64,000 nt of DNA from Rhizobium sp. ICMP 5592 (GCF_009498525.1 NZ_QSNT01000001.1:1325083-1389082), one strand, 5' to 3'. Shown: positions 1 through 9,245, counted from the stretch's first letter. Notes: generated by a model not told the origin, from the sequence alone. Numbers and translations: made by a program.

Positions 1-1229
1 CCATATTGGTCGGCGTTGACGAAGACGCGGCGGTCCGGATTGAGCGCGGCGATTAGCGCACCGTAGAGCGGATCGCGAGCGAATGAGCCATCCAGAATCA
101 CTGTGGACGTCTGGACAAGCTGAAGACATCTGTCCGTCAGAAGAGCAGTGTAAAGCAAGGCGAGCGCATGGCGCAGGTCCCGTTGGTTCGCGAGAGGACC
201 TGTAAGGCGACCTTTTCGCGATGTCCCCGGAAACAGGCCGTCATCGCCGCCGAAGGAGGGGAGCGCCATGGTGCGCGTCTCGATCAGGCGCGCAAGGTTG
301 TCCGCGTTCGTCGGACGATCATCGTCCCTGGCCACCATGGCAAACTCCCGGCCGCCCATGGTCAGCATGCCGGGAAGGGGCTTGGCCTCGATATCGGCAT
401 TGCAGCAGAGGCCGGCACCTTCGATATCGAAGTCAGGGCCGGAGCGGTCGCTGATCGCCACGATCCAGGTGCCGGTGGAGACGACGGTGACATCACTGAG
501 ACCGGCTGCCTGGTACTGATAGAAGTTCGCGGAGGAATCATGGATGCCGCACAGGATCGCCGTTGTCGGCTTCAATCCCGTCCGTCTGGAAATCTCCGGC
601 TTGATGTCGGCAAGCCTTGACCAGGCCGGCCGTAACGGCGGGATCAGTCGTTGCCAGTTTCTCTCTTCGATCAGCCTCGCCGGTCTGGCGTCCGCCGAGC
701 ACCACAGATGCGATTGTGCCGCCAGGCTCGTCACTTCAGAGGCGGCAACGCCCGACAGCCGCCAGGCCCAATATTGTGGAGTGGCGAGAAAATGCCGCGC
801 TCGCGCGAAGGCATCCGGCCAGCCGCGCTCCAGCCAGAGCATCTGTCGCGCCAGATGGGCGGCGCCCAGCATGACCGCGCTGCCCCGCTCGCGAAACGAT
901 CCCGCGATCTCTCGATATTCCCGGTCGATCTCCGCCGGGACTGCCTGTTCGTAGTCGATCATCGGCATAGCCGGCCCTTCGTCATTGACCAACACCCCGC
1001 CGGAGCCATGTGCGGTGCAGACGATGGCGGTGATGCCGCGGCGGCTTGCCAATGTGGCGAGCCCGTCGAGCAGCCAGGCTTCGATGGCTGCAAGGTCATG
1101 ATGACGGTAGGGTGGGCCGCCATGGACGGCATTGGGTGTCGATAATGTCTCGATCAGCCTACCAGCCTCGTCGGTGACCGAGAGCTTGATGTTCGTCTTG
1201 CCGATATCGAAAACGGCGATGGTTCTCAT
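1..1229 (-). CDS. FGGY-family carbohydrate kinase (3' end beyond the window)
   Basis: Likely ATP-dependent phosphorylation of a sugar or ketose after ABC import. The N-terminus carries the FGGY/actin-fold phosphate-1 motif (DIGKTNIKL, residues 7-15), followed by the conserved CTAHGSGG segment. The ATG at 1229 overlaps the stop of the upstream permease as ATGA, so translation is probably coupled and the kinase is the last visible gene of the sugar operon. About 409 residues are visible and the C-terminal part with the adenosine-binding motif is outside the window. Substrate is not readable: rhamnulokinase- and xylulokinase-like enzymes share this N-terminus. The neighbouring ketose 3-epimerase makes a ketose plausible (inference). 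Confidence 0.88.
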   Translation of the reverse strand, partial: MRTIAVFDIGKTNIKLSVTDEAGRLIETLSTPNAVHGGPPYRHHDLAAIEAWLLDGLATLASRRGITAIVCTAHGSGGVLVNDEGPAMPMIDYEQAVPAEIDREYREIAGSFRERGSAVMLGAAHLARQMLWLERGWPDAFARARHFLATPQYWAWRLSGVAASEVTSLAAQSHLWCSADARPARLIEERNWQRLIPPLRPAWSRLADIKPEISRRTGLKPTTAILCGIHDSSANFYQYQAAGLSDVTVVSTGTWIVAISDRSGPDFDIEGAGLCCNADIEAKPLPGMLTMGGREFAMVARDDDRPTNADNLARLIETRTMALPSFGGDDGLFPGTSRKGRLTGPLANQRDLRHALALLYTALLTDRCLQLVQTSTVILDGSFARDPLYGALIAALNPDRRVFVNADQY

Positions 1230-2272
1230 GGGCGGTCCGCACGTCTGTTATGTCGCCCGAACAAGAAGGTGAGGTAGGGGTATGCGGTCTGCACCGCCAT
1301 CACGAGAATGAGGATGAGGCCCCAGATGGCGGTCGTCAGATAGGGGCTGATGCCGAGCTGGTTGAAGCCCGAGGAGATAATTTGCAGGATCGCGAGCGCG
1401 ATCATCAGGCCGGAGACCTTGCCGAAGCCCCCGAAGGGATCGACGCCGCCAAGTACGGCTGCAAGGATGGTCACGAGCAGGTAGGACTGCGAATAGTCGG
1501 CGCTTGCCGAGTTGAAGACGGCAAGCGAGACGGCTGCGGCGACGAAGCACAGGACGCTCGACATGGTATAGACGCCGACCAGAACCCGCCTCGTATCGAT
1601 CGCCGAAAAACGGGCGGCTTCCATATTCGAGCCGATCATGGCGCAGCTGATGCCGAACGGCGTCTTGCGAAGAATGATGCCGACAATCACGGCGACGATG
1701 ACCAAGAGGATGAATGTCACCGGTATCCCCACGATCGCCGAATTGCCGACGATCGAATAGGATTGCGGAAAGCCGGAAAGGGCCTCGCCGCGCGTCATGT
1801 AGATGCTGATCCCGTCGATCAGCGATTTCGTGCCGAGCGTGACGAGGATGGGATGCACGCCGGTATAGGCGACGATCGTGCCGGTCACAACGCCGATCAC
1901 GAGCGCGAGAAGCAGACCGGCCAGAAGCGCCAGGAGGATGACGCCGAGGACTTGCGCCGAAGACGAATCCGCCGTCGTCATGCTGCGCATGATCCAGGCC
2001 ATCAACAGCGCGCATTGATTGGTCGTCGCGATGATCGCCAGATTAAGGCCGCCGGTGATGAGCGGCACGACCATCGCCAGCGAAAGAAGCCCGAGGATGG
2101 GCAGTTGCACCGCGAAGGAATTCAGTGTGCCCCAACTGGCAAAGCCGGGGATCGTCAGCGAAAAGGCGATCACCAGAGCCAGCAGCAAACCGAGCAGGCC
2201 GGGCTTGCCGTCCTTTATCCTCGCGACAAGGGTGGACAGGTTGTCGGTCGGGGAGTGAACTGAGTCAGCCAT
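1226..2272 (-). CDS. Sugar ABC transporter permease (RbsC family)
   Basis: Inner-membrane permease of a CUT2/ribose-type importer, 348 residues. About ten hydrophobic segments are visible. The conserved cytoplasmic loop near residues 255-275 (AAVLGGVDPFGGFGKVSG) matches the ATPase-contacting loop of the BPD_transp_2 family. It overlaps the upstream permease by 8 bases and the downstream kinase by 4, so the genes form a tightly coupled operon. Two different permeases are encoded side by side, suggesting a heterodimeric channel rather than the RbsC homodimer (inference). Confidence 0.9.
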   Translation of the reverse strand: MADSVHSPTDNLSTLVARIKDGKPGLLGLLLALVIAFSLTIPGFASWGTLNSFAVQLPILGLLSLAMVVPLITGGLNLAIIATTNQCALLMAWIMRSMTTADSSSAQVLGVILLALLAGLLLALVIGVVTGTIVAYTGVHPILVTLGTKSLIDGISIYMTRGEALSGFPQSYSIVGNSAIVGIPVTFILLVIVAVIVGIILRKTPFGISCAMIGSNMEAARFSAIDTRRVLVGVYTMSSVLCFVAAAVSLAVFNSASADYSQSYLLVTILAAVLGGVDPFGGFGKVSGLMIALAILQIISSGFNQLGISPYLTTAIWGLILILVMAVQTAYPYLTFLFGRHNRRADRP

Positions 2273-3278
2273 GGGCCACGTCTCCTATCGGATTGAGGCG
2301 GCGGCGCTTGCGCGCGCTGATCACCGTGATCGAGGTGGAAATCAGGATCGTCAGGCCGATGACGATCTGGAAGAAATAGGAGGAGACGCCGAGAAGGTTC
2401 AGACCGTTCTGCAGGATGGCAAGCAGCACGATACCCAGCAGCACACCCGGCACCGTGCCGATGCCGCCGGTCAGGCTGGCACCGCCGAGCACAGCCGCCG
2501 ACAGGACCGAAAGCTCGGTATTGTACATGGCATTGGGCACGCTTTCGCCGACGCGATGCGCCTGTAACAGCCCGCCGACCGCAGCCATGAAGCCGAGAAA
2601 GCCGTAGGCGATGAACTGCAGCTTGGCGATGTTGACGCCGATGCGGCGGGCGGCCTCCGGATTGCCTCCCATCGTATAGAGCTGCCGCCCGGTCTTCGTC
2701 CGGGTCATGAAGAACCAGGTAAACAGGGTTGCCGCCAGCATCACCACGATCGGTAGGGTGATGCGCGTCAGGTCGCCATTGGGCGCTTCGTGCTCCCAGA
2801 AGACGATGCGCTCGGTCCACCAATCCGGCAGAGTGTAGATGGATTTCCCTTGCGAGAAATACATCAGCAGCGAGAACGACACGCTCATCATGGCGATGGT
2901 CGCGATGATCGAGGTGATGCGGATGAAGTGGATCAGCAGCGCGTTGATGCAGCCGAGCAGGATGCCGACCGATAGACCGAGGCCGATGCAAACGAAGGGC
3001 GGCAATCCCGACTGTGTCGCCAGAAGTGCTGTCACATATTGGGCGACGGACGCGGTTGCCGCAAAGGAGATGTCGATACCGCCGGAGACCAGCACGACGA
3101 AAAGCCCCATCGCCATGATCGACTGGACGCTATAGGTCTCCAGCAGGTCGACGACATTGGCCAGAGTGAGGAAACCCGGCGCCGTCGCGCTAAGCGCAAT
3201 GATGGCGACGATGATCACCAGGGCGAGCCAGACCTCGGGACGCCGCTGCAGCTTTTTGATGTCCGGCAGCTCAGGCAT
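2265..3278 (-). CDS. Sugar ABC transporter permease (RbsC family), second subunit
   Basis: Partner permease of the same importer, 337 residues, with multiple transmembrane helices and the canonical loop VLGGASLTGGIGTVPG followed by LLAILQNGLNLLG, typical of ribose/xylose-type permeases. I chose the ATG at 3278 because a GAGGAG ribosome-binding site lies about 7 bases upstream, inside the end of the ATPase gene. An in-frame ATG at 3299 would add seven residues and has no such site. The start overlaps the ATPase stop by 8 bases. Confidence 0.9.
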   Translation of the reverse strand: MPELPDIKKLQRRPEVWLALVIIVAIIALSATAPGFLTLANVVDLLETYSVQSIMAMGLFVVLVSGGIDISFAATASVAQYVTALLATQSGLPPFVCIGLGLSVGILLGCINALLIHFIRITSIIATIAMMSVSFSLLMYFSQGKSIYTLPDWWTERIVFWEHEAPNGDLTRITLPIVVMLAATLFTWFFMTRTKTGRQLYTMGGNPEAARRIGVNIAKLQFIAYGFLGFMAAVGGLLQAHRVGESVPNAMYNTELSVLSAAVLGGASLTGGIGTVPGVLLGIVLLAILQNGLNLLGVSSYFFQIVIGLTILISTSITVISARKRRRLNPIGDVAHG

Positions 3279-4764
3279 AGATTTTCTCCTCGAACTCATG
3301 TTCGCTGGTCTGGCCGGGCACGACCTCGCCGACGATGCGGCCGGCGCGCATATGCAGGACGCGATCGCAGGTCGCGTAGACCTCCGCGACCTCGTCGGAG
3401 ATGATCAGGATGCCGACGCCCTGCCGTGCGAGATCGGCGACGACCTTGTAGATGCCCTGCTTGTTCTTAATGTCGACGCCCACCGTCGGACTATCGAGGA
3501 TCAGGATCTTGGGCTTTGCCGCCAGCCATTTTGCCAGAACCACGCGCTGCTGGTTGCCGCCGGATAAAGTTCCGACCGGCCTGTCGAGACCGGGTATCTT
3601 GATCGCCAGCCGGTTCACCCATTCGGTGGCGATCGCGCGCCGGCTGCGGTCCGGGATCAGGCCCAATCGACCGCGCAGGCTCTTGAGCACTGCCAGTATA
3701 AGATTGTCTCCGATCGACTGGCGGAGAATGACGCCGAGGCTCAATCGGTCCTCCGAAACATAGGCAATGCCTGCGTTCACCGCGTCGCGGTTGGAGCGGA
3801 GCGACAGCTTGCGGCCTTCGAGGGCCATCGTGCCGCTGTCTGGCCGGGTCATGCCGAAGAGGCTGAGCGCGAGTTCAGTTCGTCCGGCACCGAGCAGACC
3901 GGTTATCCCGAGCACTTCGCCTTGCCGGATATCGAAGGTGATATCGCTATATTCGCCACGGCGGCTGAGAGAGGAAACCTCGAGCAGCGGCTTTTCGGCG
4001 GACATGTCGCGGGCGACGACGGACTGGAAAATATCGATCCCGGTCATCAGGTGTCCAATGCGACGCTGATCGACCTCGGAGGCCGGATATGTCCCCACCT
4101 TGCGGCCGTCGCGCATGACCGTGACACGCTCGGCGATTTCGACGATTTCATCCAGCCGATGCGAGACGAAGACGACGGCGATGCCATCGGCTTTCAATCG
4201 GGCGACGATGGCAAGCAGCCGCTTGACCTCGCTGCGCGTCAGCGACGCCGTTGGCTCGTCCATGAAGATCAGTCGTGCTTCGGCGGCAATGCCACGGCAG
4301 ATCGCGACGATCTGCCTTTCGGCGACGGAGAGGTCTGCGACCGCCGCGTCCGGATCGAGATGGAAATCCAGCCGTTTCAATGCCGAAAGTGCGAGTCTTC
4401 TCATGTTAGTATAGGAAACGGGTCGAAGATCGTTTTTCAAATGGCTTTCGATGGCGATGTTTTCAGCGACGCTGAGGTTGGGGAACAGCGAAAGGTCCTG
4501 GAAGATGACCTGAATGCCGAGCGCACGCGCCGAGGATGGGGTGAGCGGCAGAACGGACTTGCCTGATATCTCGATCTCGCCCGATGTCGGCGGATGCACG
4601 CCGGCCACCGTCTTGATCAGGGTGGACTTGCCGCAGCCGTTTTCGCCGACCAGGCAATGGATTTCGCCCGCTCGAACCTCCCAATCGATATCGTCCAACG
4701 CCAACACGCCGCCGAAGCGCTTGGTGATCTTGCTGAGACGCAAAAATGGATCCTGTGCACTCAT
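3271..4764 (-). CDS. Sugar ABC transporter ATP-binding protein (RbsA/XylG type, two NBDs)
   Basis: Energises the sugar importer. 497 residues with two tandem nucleotide-binding domains. NBD1 has an intact Walker A (GENGCGKST, about 38-46), a signature LSVAERQ and Walker B MDEPTAS. NBD2 has a degenerate Walker A (GLLGAGRTE), an intact signature LSGGNQQRV and a Walker B ending ILDSPTVGVD, in which the usual catalytic Glu is Ser. Asymmetric sites are known in this family, so NBD1 is probably the main hydrolytic site. It is followed directly by the two permeases and preceded by the binding-protein gene after a hairpin-containing gap. Confidence 0.93.
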   Translation of the reverse strand: MSAQDPFLRLSKITKRFGGVLALDDIDWEVRAGEIHCLVGENGCGKSTLIKTVAGVHPPTSGEIEISGKSVLPLTPSSARALGIQVIFQDLSLFPNLSVAENIAIESHLKNDLRPVSYTNMRRLALSALKRLDFHLDPDAAVADLSVAERQIVAICRGIAAEARLIFMDEPTASLTRSEVKRLLAIVARLKADGIAVVFVSHRLDEIVEIAERVTVMRDGRKVGTYPASEVDQRRIGHLMTGIDIFQSVVARDMSAEKPLLEVSSLSRRGEYSDITFDIRQGEVLGITGLLGAGRTELALSLFGMTRPDSGTMALEGRKLSLRSNRDAVNAGIAYVSEDRLSLGVILRQSIGDNLILAVLKSLRGRLGLIPDRSRRAIATEWVNRLAIKIPGLDRPVGTLSGGNQQRVVLAKWLAAKPKILILDSPTVGVDIKNKQGIYKVVADLARQGVGILIISDEVAEVYATCDRVLHMRAGRIVGEVVPGQTSEHEFEEKIYA

Positions 4765-4813
4765 CGGAAAATCCCATGTTCGGCTTGATCATCGCGAGAA
4801 GGACACCGGCCAG

Positions 4814-4874
4814 AGGGGCGTTGAAACCCCTCCGGCGGCGTCGCCTTCTTGGCAAGGCGGGGGCTTAAAGCCCC
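4814..4874 (-). terminator. Intercistronic hairpins after the binding-protein gene
   Basis: Two inverted repeats sit between the binding protein and the ATPase. GGGGCTT/AAGCCCC spans the binding-protein stop codon (4860-4874), and AGGGG/CCCCT lies at 4814-4831. There is no T-run. This placement is typical of attenuating or RNA-stabilising hairpins that keep binding-protein expression above that of the membrane components (inference). Confidence 0.45.
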
Positions 4875-5875
4875 AGATCTGCCAATCGCTGGATGTTTTC
4901 CTTGTCCAGGGACTCGAGCTTTTGTGCCTGGATCAGGCGCTTGTCGGGGAAGACCTTGACGGGTCCAACCTCGACGAGTTCCATGCCGTCGGTGATCTCC
5001 TTGCCGGCCGCGAGCAGGGTTGCGAGCTGCACGAAGACCTGGCCCGCGATTAGCGGATTCCAGATATAGCCACCACGGATCACGCCGCTTTTCACATATT
5101 TGATCCCCTGGCCTGGCGAGAAGCCGCCGACGAGCACGATGGACTTCGCCTTGCCGCGATCGTCCAGCACCTTCGCGGCGCCGATCGGCCCTTGCGATCC
5201 GAAGGTCAGGATGCCCTTCAGATCGGGATGGGCACGCAGCTGATCTTGCGTCGTCTTGATCGAGTCATCGAGGCTTTCGGCAACGCCGAAGCGGTCGCCG
5301 AGCATTTCCATCTTCGGATATTTCTTCTTCTGGTAGGCAATCGCCGCGTCGGCCCAGGCATTGTGTAGCGGCACGGTCAGGGAGCCGACATAAACAATGT
5401 ACTTGCCTTCTTCCTTCATCTCCTTGGCGAGCAGATCCATGTGCTGTTCGCCATAGGCTTCGACGGTGGTCAGTTCGAAGTCCCAATCATTGTTCTTCTG
5501 GTTGGGGCTTTCATGCGAGATCACCTTGATGCCGGCGGCCTTGGCCTTGCCGAGCACCGGCTCCAGGGCGGCCGCGTCGTTCGGCACCACGCCGATGACG
5601 TCCACCTTGCGGGCGATCAGATCCTCAATGGCGCGCACCTGCTGGGCGGCGTCGGCCTGTGTCGGGCCGATCATCCATGCATTTGCCTTGAGGGCCTGGG
5701 ATTCCTTCTTGATGCCCATCTCCATGGCATTGAACCAGGGGATGCCGCCAATCTTCACCACAATTCCCGCCTGAACCTGCTTCGCCTGCGCCAGCGTCAG
5801 GTTCGGCAAGCCGAAGACCCCTGCCACGGCTCCGCTGGTCAGCGTGCCGAGTAGACTGCGTCTTGTAATTTTCAT
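4865..5875 (-). CDS. Sugar ABC transporter periplasmic substrate-binding protein (Peripla_BP_4 type)
   Basis: Captures the sugar in the periplasm, 336 residues. The N-terminus has a twin-arginine export motif (TRRSLLG, residues 4-10) followed by a hydrophobic stretch and an AxA-like site near LAQA, so Tat export of a folded protein is likely. The body shows the RbsB-like two-lobed pattern (PNDAAALEPVLGKAK, VGGFSPGQG). A strong GGAGGAG site precedes the ATG. Only 24 bases separate it from the LacI gene, so it is probably transcribed with the regulator. Confidence 0.92.
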   Translation of the reverse strand: MKITRRSLLGTLTSGAVAGVFGLPNLTLAQAKQVQAGIVVKIGGIPWFNAMEMGIKKESQALKANAWMIGPTQADAAQQVRAIEDLIARKVDVIGVVPNDAAALEPVLGKAKAAGIKVISHESPNQKNNDWDFELTTVEAYGEQHMDLLAKEMKEEGKYIVYVGSLTVPLHNAWADAAIAYQKKKYPKMEMLGDRFGVAESLDDSIKTTQDQLRAHPDLKGILTFGSQGPIGAAKVLDDRGKAKSIVLVGGFSPGQGIKYVKSGVIRGGYIWNPLIAGQVFVQLATLLAAGKEITDGMELVEVGPVKVFPDKRLIQAQKLESLDKENIQRLADLGL

Positions 5876-5899
5876 GATGTTCTCCTCCTCCGTTTTATT

Positions 5900-6916
5900 T
5901 CAAGCAGCCGTGCTCGACCGCCCTCCTTCTCGCAGCGTCGAGCCGCGAACCTCCACCGAGCACGCCAGACGCAAGGTCCTGACGGGATCGGCATTCCCTC
6001 CCATTCGACGGGAGAGCTGCTGCCAGGCGGCCGTTGCCATTTCCTCAATTGGCTGACGGACGGTGGTAATTGCAGGTCGAACGAGGCGCATCCATTCGGC
6101 CTCGTCGAAACAGGCAAATGCGAGATCGCCGGGCGCGGAAAGACCGAGATCGGTCATCGTCTGATAGGCGATCAGCCCGGTGATATGATCAAGCGCGAAA
6201 AGTGCTTCCGGCCGCCGCTGCGTCAGCGTCTCGTGCAGTCGCCGGCGAATGCCTTTCGCCTCAAGCCCAACTTCGACCATGGAGAGCGTCATGTCTCCGG
6301 CGGCCGAGGCGGCACCCTCCCAGCGTTCGCGAATATTGCTGATCGACAGCATGCTGCCGGCAACCGTGCAGGACCGATAGCCTTGCTCCGAGAGGTGGGC
6401 GCTGATCGCGGCGGCCGATTGCGCATTGTTGACGGCGATGAGGTCGAAATCCGGAGCGTCCGGCAGGCGGTCGACGACGACGATCGGCATATGCATGGAC
6501 GGGGGTGTCCGCTGGCTGAGCGCGCCGTCGCAGGGAATGACGATCAGGCCGGCGGGCCGCCAGGAACGGATGGCGTGCAGGCGCTCCTTCTCCTGCTCCA
6601 CGTCGTTCGCGGCGCTGACGACCAAAAGATCGAAGCCATCCTCTCTGGCGAGCGTTTCGAGGGTGGAAACGAAGGTGCCGAACATCGGATTGGAAAGATC
6701 GGGAACGACGACTCCGGCAAGTGAATGTTTGCCGGAGCGCAGCCGGGAGGCGTTGCTGTCGGTGACATAACCGAGCTCCGCCACCACACTCCGCACGCGT
6801 TCAATGAGCTCGGGCGCCACGCTTGGCTTTGCGTTCAAGACGTTCGAAACCGTGGCGGGAGAGACCCCCGCGCGCTCGGCAACTGTCTTGATCGAAACCG
6901 GTGGTCTGCGCTTCAA
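5900..6916 (-). CDS. LacI-family transcriptional regulator
   Basis: Local regulator of the sugar locus, 338 residues. The N-terminal LacI HTH is clear (IKTVAERAGVSPATVSNVLN, about 8-27), followed by a hinge helix and a periplasmic-binding-protein-like effector domain (GVVVPDLSNPMFG and onward). It is the first gene of the minus-strand operon and faces the epimerase gene. A perfect palindrome 32 bases upstream of its start is a candidate operator, so autoregulation together with control of both transcripts is likely. Confidence 0.92.
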   Translation of the reverse strand: MKRRPPVSIKTVAERAGVSPATVSNVLNAKPSVAPELIERVRSVVAELGYVTDSNASRLRSGKHSLAGVVVPDLSNPMFGTFVSTLETLAREDGFDLLVVSAANDVEQEKERLHAIRSWRPAGLIVIPCDGALSQRTPPSMHMPIVVVDRLPDAPDFDLIAVNNAQSAAAISAHLSEQGYRSCTVAGSMLSISNIRERWEGAASAAGDMTLSMVEVGLEAKGIRRRLHETLTQRRPEALFALDHITGLIAYQTMTDLGLSAPGDLAFACFDEAEWMRLVRPAITTVRQPIEEMATAAWQQLSRRMGGNADPVRTLRLACSVEVRGSTLREGGRSSTAA

Positions 6917-6947
6917 CGTACTCTCCTGGCGCTGCCAAGTCTCCCGT

Positions 6948-6959
6948 AAAACGTTTTAT
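6948..6959. promoter_or_regulatory. Candidate LacI-family operator
   Basis: TAAAACGTTTTA is a perfect 12-base palindrome with the central CG step typical of LacI/PurR-family operators. It lies between the regulator start (6916) and the epimerase start (7078), positioned to control both directions. Confidence 0.6.
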
Positions 6960-7077
6960 GAAAAGCTAGACTTTCCGTTCGAGCGTGTCAATATTGTTCC
7001 GATTAGCACTTTTTGGGGTGACTGATCGTGCGGTGCGCAACCTGAAACACCGCTGGAGATGGAGGAGGAGACATTCA

Positions 7078-7974
7078 ATGAACAAGCTCGGTGTGCATGC
7101 ATTTGTCTGGGAAAAGGGCTGGAGCCGGGAAGAGAGCAGCCGGGCGATCGCCCGATCGGCCGCGACCGGATACGACCTGATCGAAGTCTCGGCGATGGAT
7201 ATGAACGAGATCGACCCCGCCCATACGCGGGCGGAGCTCGACAGATATGGATTGGGGTGCACATTCTCGTTCGGGATGGGCGCGGAGGAGGATATTTCGA
7301 GCAGCGATCCCGATAAGATGAAGCGGGGCGAAGCCAAGCTGGAGCGCGCGGTGGCGCTTGCCCGGGATCTCGGCGCAACCCACATTGCCGGCATTCTTTA
7401 TTCCGCTTTCCAGAAATATGCCGTGCCGCCGACTGCCGACGGCATCAGCCATTCCGTCGATATTCTTCGCCGCGTTGCGGAGAAAGCGGCGGCCAGCAAC
7501 GTCACGCTGGGGCTCGAAGTGGTCAATCGCTACGAGACCAATGTCCTCAACACGGCCGCCCAAGGCGTCGAAATGTGCAAGCGGATCGGCGCGCCGAACG
7601 TCAAGGTTCATCTCGATGTCTATCACATGAACATCGAGGAATCGGATATCTCGCAGGCGATCATCGAGACGGGCGATTATCTCGGCTATTTCCATACAGG
7701 CGATTCCCATCGCGGCTATATGGGCTCGGGGTCGATCGATCTGGCGAGCGTATTCCGCGCATTGGTGAAGGCGAATTACAAGGGGCCGATCACCTTTGAG
7801 TCCTTCTCATCGCGGGTTGTCGGCCAGCCGCTGGAAGGGATCCTCGGCATCTGGCGCAACCTTTGGGACGACAGCGAGGATCTCGCGGCGCATGCCCTCA
7901 TGTATACCAAGGCGCAGCTGAAGTCGGCGCAGGAGGCGCAAAACCAGAAGGCACGAAGCCGCTTGCCCGCATAG
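7078..7974 (+). CDS. Ketose 3-epimerase-like sugar isomerase (D-tagatose/D-psicose 3-epimerase family)
   Basis: TIM-barrel, metal-dependent epimerase, probably interconverting ketoses at C3. 298 residues, close to family length. The four metal ligands of D-psicose 3-epimerases appear in context: E147 (GLEVVNRYE), D180 (KVHLDVYHMN), H206 (YFHTGDSHR) and E241 (ITFESF). The ATG at 7078 follows a GGAGGAGG site. The reading frame extends upstream, but no comparable start exists there. It is divergent from the LacI/ABC/kinase operon and probably acts on the same imported sugar. The exact substrate is unknown. Confidence 0.85.
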   Translation: MNKLGVHAFVWEKGWSREESSRAIARSAATGYDLIEVSAMDMNEIDPAHTRAELDRYGLGCTFSFGMGAEEDISSSDPDKMKRGEAKLERAVALARDLGATHIAGILYSAFQKYAVPPTADGISHSVDILRRVAEKAAASNVTLGLEVVNRYETNVLNTAAQGVEMCKRIGAPNVKVHLDVYHMNIEESDISQAIIETGDYLGYFHTGDSHRGYMGSGSIDLASVFRALVKANYKGPITFESFSSRVVGQPLEGILGIWRNLWDDSEDLAAHALMYTKAQLKSAQEAQNQKARSRLPA

Positions 7975-7989
7975 CGGTCTTTCCGTTTG

Positions 7990-8026
7990 TTCAGAAGGCC
8001 GCGTGCGGATCACGCGGCCTTCTGAA
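7990..8026. terminator. Bidirectional terminator hairpin
   Basis: Perfect 16-base stem TTCAGAAGGCCGCGTG with a 5-base loop (CGGAT), lying between the convergent epimerase and methyltransferase genes and starting 16 bases after the epimerase stop. Confidence 0.8.
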
Positions 8027-8027
8027 C

Positions 8028-8807
8028 TTAGCCGTGACGATAGGCCCATTCGGACAGCGCGCTCATGCCCATCCGCTGCATGAGTTCGTAGGCGACCCGG
8101 CGGTTGATGGGATTGTGCAGCCGGATGACCTTGGAGCCGAGAAAATCCATTTCGGCCTGCTCGAACGGCTTGAGATGCGGGGCGTCCCGGACCGCCATCT
8201 GATAGAGATCGTGAAACTCCCGACGGCAGACATAGGTCTTATATTTCGTCATGCAGAAGGCCGCGAATGTATCGCTGTTTCTGCGCAGAAAATCCGAGAC
8301 GCCGATAGTCACTTCAGGCCAGGCAGGGTTGAAGGTGTCGTCGAAAGCGATGATGCCGTGATCCGCAAGGACATTTTTCGCCAGTCGGCTATCGGCGACC
8401 ACATGATGGAGCAGATGGCCACCGTCGATGCTGAAGAAGCGAACCTGGCCGATCTTGTCGGTGATCGCCTGCGGGTCGAGCTGGGTACTGTCGCCGGATA
8501 TGACGAGTTCCTCGTCAACGGGGATGCCCAGCGATTTGCCATTGTCGAGGAAGCGCTGATACTGCGCGTCATCCTCTTCGATATCGAACAGGTCGATGGC
8601 CAGCACGTTACTGTCAGGCGCGCTGAGCTTTCTCAGTAGAAAATAGGAGCGGCCATAATAGACGCCGATTTCGGCAAGGCCGCCGGACAGGTTCTCTTCT
8701 TTCTGTTTCTCTATCAGTGACAGGAAGACCAGGGCGTCTGGCGGATCTATGTAGCCATCGATTTTCTGCAGATCGTGAAACACAAATTTCCGAACATTCG
8801 ACTTCAA
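8028..8807 (-). CDS. Class I SAM-dependent methyltransferase (Methyltransf_24-like)
   Basis: Probable methyltransferase of unknown substrate. Motif I is LAEIGVYYGRSYFLL, followed by the acidic strand end VLAIDLFD and a later FFSIDGGHLLHHV segment, a pattern common in sugar- or surface-modification methyltransferases. I place the start at the TTG at 8807 because a GAGG site lies 9 bases upstream and family similarity begins about there (VRKFVFHDLQKIDGYID). The frame stays open to 8906 with poor-looking sequence. Another frame from an ATG at 8838 also looks coding-like for about 14 residues, so a small frameshift near 8800 is possible. About 259 residues. Confidence 0.75.
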   Translation of the reverse strand: MKSNVRKFVFHDLQKIDGYIDPPDALVFLSLIEKQKEENLSGGLAEIGVYYGRSYFLLRKLSAPDSNVLAIDLFDIEEDDAQYQRFLDNGKSLGIPVDEELVISGDSTQLDPQAITDKIGQVRFFSIDGGHLLHHVVADSRLAKNVLADHGIIAFDDTFNPAWPEVTIGVSDFLRRNSDTFAAFCMTKYKTYVCRREFHDLYQMAVRDAPHLKPFEQAEMDFLGSKVIRLHNPINRRVAYELMQRMGMSALSEWAYRHG

Positions 8808-9245
8808 TATCCAAAACCTCACTGATTTTTTCGTGCATTGCGCGGATCGTTGCGCGCCGTTCGGCCCGCACACAGATCGGATGTGAAATGCAGATCTCTT
8901 TTCCAAAGTCTTTCTGAAATGTTTCTGGATATCTCCGGTTGGTTACAAACCTCGCGAAATTGGGGCGTGGACGCGCCAAGGCGAGCAAAGCCGGGGTAGA
9001 TTCGACTTTTCTGTCGCGTTGCGTATCGGGAGTGCGCAGGTTGGATATTATCGTCGCAGGGGTGCGCGCAGAGCCAGGAGGCGGTTCGGATATGAATGTA
9101 GGCGCAACTATGTGCTTGGCCCAAGGCACTATTCGCACATCCCCCGGGTGAAGGGATGCGCTATGGGCAGCGTTCTACAGGGGCATGCCGCATGCAGACT
9201 AGCGACATGCGAAGTTGCCTTCGGGATGGGCTATGCTGTCAGCGC
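8808..9245. other. Intergenic region without a supported gene
   Basis: About 440 bases upstream of the methyltransferase and downstream of the chromate transporter genes. Open frames here have no recognisable motif and no good ribosome-binding site. The methyltransferase promoter should lie here but I see no convincing box. Confidence 0.5.

Noticed and set aside
1250..2263. 337-residue plus-strand open frame opposite the first permease
   Set aside because: Composition is highly charged and repetitive, it is exactly antisense to a well-recognised permease and carries no motif.
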